From JBEKCP01 sp050014815 (GTDB lineage: Bacteria; Planctomycetota; Planctomycetia; Pirellulales; Thermoguttaceae), in the NCBI GenBank assembly GCA_050014815.1, contig JBEKCP010000227.1, positions 1 to 8,710 on the forward strand: 8,710 nucleotides of DNA. The letters run 5' to 3'. Within the stretch, counting starts at the first letter, position 1, and every line of letters starts with the position of its first letter. Shown in pieces: positions 7,192-8,710 of the stretch. A model generated the notes under the pieces. The model was not told the origin of the DNA, ran no database searches, and saw nothing but the letters and a program-made list of their open reading frames with translations. The translations under genes were made by a program, and so were the position numbers.

Positions 7192-7422
7192 TCAGGCGGA
7201 CTTGTCGGCAATATCGCCGACGATCTGGGTGACGCTGTCGTGATCGAACCAGACCGGGATGCCGCCGGGCTTCAGATAGACCGCCACGCCGTCGCGGACG
7301 ACCATGGCCAACGGATGATCGACTTCAATCTGGTGGCCGCCAACGAGTTCGACGGTGAAAGGGTGGAACCGCTCTCGTTGCCCGAGCGCGGCCAGCGCCT
7401 GTTCGAAGTGTTCGGAAGTCAT
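7192..7422 (-). CDS. Small uncharacterised protein, 'PF.P..V.L..G....HP' family, copy 1
   Basis: A 76-residue acidic soluble protein of unknown function. It begins with a short helix (MTSEHFEQALAAL), then RFHPFTVELVGGHQIEVDHP, then alternating strand-like segments (AMVVRDGVAVYLKPGG, PVWFDHDSVTQIV). The pattern is predicted beta-rich. I recall many such small proteins in planctomycetes, with no assigned role. It shares its layout with the gene at 7719-7940. Its signals are good for this window: GAAAGG eight bases before the ATG (7431-7436), and TTGCAA-N17-TATACT upstream. It converges with the HD-domain gene, 45 bases between stop codons. There is no membrane segment or cysteine. Confidence 0.82.
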   Translation of the reverse strand: MTSEHFEQALAALGQRERFHPFTVELVGGHQIEVDHPLAMVVRDGVAVYLKPGGIPVWFDHDSVTQIVGDIADKSA

Positions 7423-7451
7423 AATGCCAACCTTTCCCCCACGCGCAGATT

Positions 7452-7480
7452 AGTATAGGTCGATAGTGTTGGTTTTGCAA
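7452..7480 (-). promoter_or_regulatory. Promoter for small-protein copy 1 (TTGCAA-N17-TATACT)
   Basis: On the minus strand TTGCAA (7480-7475) is followed by 17 bases and TATACT (7457-7452), which places the transcription start about 20 bases before the ATG at 7422. This is the most consensus-like promoter in the window. The element at 7501-7594 lies just upstream. Confidence 0.6.
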
Positions 7481-7500
7481 GGTCTCCGGAAAATGCCCCC

Positions 7501-7594
7501 CAAAAGGTGACGGGCATCAAATCGAGGCAAAGGGGATCGATCCCGCGGTCGCAGGTTTCCCAACTTTTCCAGATTTGGTGCCTGTCACCTTTTT
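7501..7594. mobile_element. Second small palindromic (REP/MITE-like) element
   Basis: The arms 7501-7523 and 7572-7594 are imperfect reverse complements. The core is AAAAGGTGACGGGCATCAAATC against the complement of GATTTGGTGCCTGTCACCTTTT, with two mismatches in 22. Overall size (about 94 bases), outer A/T run, GG.GAC stem start and inner ATTT/AAAT mirror the element at 6575-6677, so the two probably belong to related families. The centre holds a perfect 12-bp palindrome, GGGATCGATCCC (7533-7544). No open frame of its own. Confidence 0.75.
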
Positions 7595-7610
7595 TTCGGC
7601 CCTTCACCCT

Positions 7611-7655
7611 CAGGCGGTCCACTCGCCGGTCCCCCAGCACGTCGCCGTCGAAACA
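7611..7655 (-). pseudogene. Decayed fragment of an rpiB-like gene
   Basis: Read on the minus strand, this 45-base piece encodes CFDGDVLGDRRVDRL, against CLSGDMLGDRLVDRL in the intact RpiB (residues 105-119, bases 8041-8085). Ungapped alignment gives 33 of 45 identical bases, 30 of 36 from the GGC codon onward, with many of the differences at third codon positions. Homology does not extend visibly on either side: upstream lies the promoter of the next gene, and downstream, 16 bases away, the palindromic element at 7501-7594. It is probably a remnant of a second rpiB copy. Chance similarity is possible at this length but unlikely in the same strand and frame. Confidence 0.5.
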
Positions 7656-7675
7656 ATCGGGGGCCGTGGTATAAT
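7648..7675 (+). promoter_or_regulatory. Promoter for small-protein copy 2 (TCGAAA-N16-TATAAT)
   Basis: A perfect TATAAT at 7670-7675 lies 43 bases before the ATG at 7719; the best -35 is TCGAAA at 7648-7653 (four of six, 16-base spacer). It overlaps the rpiB remnant, so the promoter may have arisen in, or replaced, decayed coding sequence. Confidence 0.5.
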
Positions 7676-7718
7676 TCCGCTGTGGCACTTTGAATATCGT
7701 TCCTGAAAGGCGAACAGG

Positions 7719-7940
7719 ATGAATGCAGAAACCGTTCGGGAATTCCTTACCCGGCAGCCGTTTCAACCGCTCCAAGTTCACTTGTCAAGCGGCGAAATTC
7801 ATCAAATTCCCCATCCCGAATTCGGCATGCTGCTCAAATCCACGTTGGTCATCGGCGTCCCGGATTCAGACCAGGTGATCTGCTGCGCCTTGCTGCACAT
7901 TGCCAGCATCGAGCGGATGCCGGCGGCGCAACCCGCCTAG
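7719..7940 (+). CDS. Small uncharacterised protein, 'PF.P..V.L..G....HP' family, copy 2
   Basis: A 73-residue soluble protein of unknown function. It starts with the helix MNAETVREFLTRQ, then PFQPLQVHLSSGEIHQIPHP, a strand-like block (FGMLLKSTLVIGVPDS) and a final LLHIASIERM. Against copy 1 (7192-7422) the order of elements is the same: N-terminal helix, PF.P..V.L..G....I.HP, two hydrophobic strands, and I..I near the end. The two are distant paralogs, with low identity outside this core. GAAAGG eight bases before the ATG (7705-7710) is identical in sequence and spacing to the copy 1 site. Its stop codon is four bases from the convergent stop of rpiB. Two adjacent cysteines (V-I-C-C) have no obvious partner. 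Confidence 0.82.
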   Translation: MNAETVREFLTRQPFQPLQVHLSSGEIHQIPHPEFGMLLKSTLVIGVPDSDQVICCALLHIASIERMPAAQPA

Positions 7941-7944
7941 CAGG

Positions 7945-8397
7945 TCATCCCTTGCCGTTGCGGGATTCCAGGGCGCCGATTTTTTTGAGTCGGCGGGCGT
8001 GGCGGCCACCCTCGAAGGGGGTCTTCAGCCAGATTTCCACCAGGCGGTCAACGAGCCGATCGCCCAGCATGTCGCCCGAAAGGCACAGCACGTTAAGATC
8101 GTTGTGCCGACGGCTCAATTCGGCCGTCACGTCGTCGTAGCAGGGCGCGGCGCGGACCCCGGGGATCTTGTTGGCGGCGATGCACATCCCCAGGCCGGAG
8201 CCGCAGATCAGAATCCCGCGATCCACCTCATGGCTGGCGACCTTGCGACCGACCAAGGCGGCAATGTCCGGGTAGTCCACCGGTTCCGGTCCGTGGCTGC
8301 CAACGTCGACGACCTCCTGGCCGAGTCGGGTGAGCAACTCGACCAGGTTGGTCCGCATTGAAAGGCCTCGATGATCACTACCGACCGCGATTCGCAT
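7945..8397 (-). CDS. rpiB: Ribose-5-phosphate isomerase B (RpiB/LacAB family)
   Basis: A cytoplasmic enzyme that interconverts ribose 5-phosphate and ribulose 5-phosphate in the non-oxidative pentose phosphate pathway. At 150 residues it is full length for the family. It opens with MRIAVGSDHRG (D8, H9). The catalytic cysteine is C65 in GILICGSGLG, with S67 where E. coli RpiB has threonine. SRRHNDLNVL provides H98, N99 and D100, and FEGGRHARR provides the phosphate-contacting R132 and R136. All expected active-site residues are therefore present. RpiB and the sugar-isomerase subunits LacA/LacB are related, but LacA/LacB act as a pair and only one gene is here, so RpiB is the better call. There is no strong ribosome site. 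The stop codons of rpiB and the convergent small gene are four bases apart, so the two messages probably overlap at their 3' ends. Confidence 0.96.
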   Translation of the reverse strand: MRIAVGSDHRGLSMRTNLVELLTRLGQEVVDVGSHGPEPVDYPDIAALVGRKVASHEVDRGILICGSGLGMCIAANKIPGVRAAPCYDDVTAELSRRHNDLNVLCLSGDMLGDRLVDRLVEIWLKTPFEGGRHARRLKKIGALESRNGKG

Positions 8398-8443
8398 GGA
8401 GTCCAGCCTGACCTCACTTCCGGCCCGAATTCACACGAGATTC

Positions 8444-8472
8444 ATCTTAGCCGCATAGGACAGACGAGACAA
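8444..8472 (-). promoter_or_regulatory. Promoter candidate for rpiB (TTGTCT-N17-TAAGAT)
   Basis: On the minus strand TTGTCT (8472-8467) and TAAGAT (8449-8444) are separated by 17 bases. Each matches four of six consensus bases. The leader to the ATG at 8397 would be about 40 bases. Confidence 0.4.
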
Positions 8473-8565
8473 GCCCCCCCTGATGGAGAGGCGATTGCGC
8501 AGAGGGTGGAGGGCGGACGAAAGCCCTTTTGCGTTTTCCAACTCCCGTTTGCACACTGACTGATT

Positions 8566-8571
8566 ACAATA
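8566..8571 (+). promoter_or_regulatory. -10 candidate TACAAT for the last gene
   Basis: TACAAT (five of six) lies 28 bases before the ATG at 8600, giving a leader of about 22 bases. No convincing -35 at normal spacing. Confidence 0.4.
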
Positions 8572-8599
8572 GAGGGAACGAGGAAACCGCAGCAATTCC

Positions 8600-8710
8600 A
8601 TGAATTCTCCGCCTTCCGCCTTCCGCCTTCCGCCGGGTACCCTCTGGGTGCCCTTCGCCGGGTGTCTTGCCGCGGTCCTTGTCCTTGCAGGATGGCTGTC
8701 GGCGGCAGAG
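8600..8710 (+). CDS. Start of an exported or membrane protein (partial)
   Basis: Thirty-seven open codons run from the ATG to the window end. A proline-rich, weakly basic start (MNSPPSAFRLPPGTLW) is followed by a hydrophobic stretch, GCLAAVLVLAGWL (about residues 21-33), and SAAE. This fits a signal peptide with a possible cleavage near SAA, or a first membrane helix; the cysteine at 22 precedes the hydrophobic core, so it is not a lipobox. A -10-like TACAAT and a purine-rich GAGGGAACGAGG precede it. Codons 4-12 are made of a 7-bp tandem repeat. An in-frame GTG at 8648 (residue 17) is a less likely alternative start. The function lies beyond the window. Confidence 0.6.
   Translation, partial: MNSPPSAFRLPPGTLWVPFAGCLAAVLVLAGWLSAAE
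8609..8634. repeat. Heptamer tandem repeat, (CCGCCTT)x3 plus CCGCC
   Basis: Three complete 7-base units (8609-8629) and five bases of a fourth. The unit length is not a multiple of three, and the array lies within the first twelve codons of the gene at 8600. Confidence 0.9.

Noticed and set aside
7419..7781. A 120-codon minus-strand frame as an intact gene
   Set aside because: It runs through a palindromic repeat and over the promoter and start of another gene. Only a 15-residue piece resembles RpiB, so I annotate that piece as a remnant.
7975..7986. Terminator for the small gene at 7719-7940, using the T7 run inside rpiB
   Set aside because: GGCGCC precedes the T-run, but no hairpin with adequate stem and loop could be formed by eye.
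1..8710. CRISPR array, tRNA, rRNA, integrase or complete insertion sequence
   Set aside because: No regularly spaced direct repeats, no tRNA-like TPsiC arm, no rRNA-like sequence and no transposase or recombinase motifs were seen in either strand.

Overview
The window is GC-rich bacterial DNA. The best guess is a planctomycete (Pirellulales-like) chromosome. This rests on: two copies of a small 'PF.P..V.L..G....HP' protein type that I associate with planctomycetes; a fused PP2C phosphatase/Ser-Thr kinase; weak or missing Shine-Dalgarno sites at most starts; single genes on alternating strands instead of operons; and several short palindromic intergenic repeats. The phylum call is recalled knowledge plus inference, because no marker gene is present.

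Layout, left to right. 1-1063 (-): an APC-superfamily amino acid permease, cut by the window edge, with an unusually long extracytoplasmic loop. 1064-1524: a gene-free stretch with a perfect 24-bp inverted repeat and promoter-like sequences. 1525-3306 (+): a bifunctional PP2C phosphatase/Ser-Thr kinase with one C-terminal membrane anchor. 3440-3991 (+): a lone MNT/AbiEii-like nucleotidyltransferase. 3992-4211: no convincing gene. 4212-6071 (-): an SGLT-type sodium:solute symporter. 6379-7146 (+): an HD-domain protein with a palindromic element of about 100 bp read through in frame. 7192-7422 (-) and 7719-7940 (+): two divergently transcribed small proteins of one family. Between them lie a second palindromic element and a decayed fragment of rpiB. 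7945-8397 (-): ribose-5-phosphate isomerase B. 8600-8710 (+): the start of an exported or membrane protein, with a 7-bp tandem repeat in its first codons.

The genes do not form an obvious pathway. Two transporters (amino acid, Na+/sugar-type), a pentose-phosphate enzyme and a signalling protein look like ordinary chromosomal housekeeping. I found no defence island, CRISPR array, transposase or RNA gene. The most notable content is the population of small palindromic repeats, without a transposase in the window, which have entered both intergenic DNA and a coding sequence. Next are the rpiB remnant beside intact rpiB, the paired small paralogs, and the kinase's non-canonical glycine loop.
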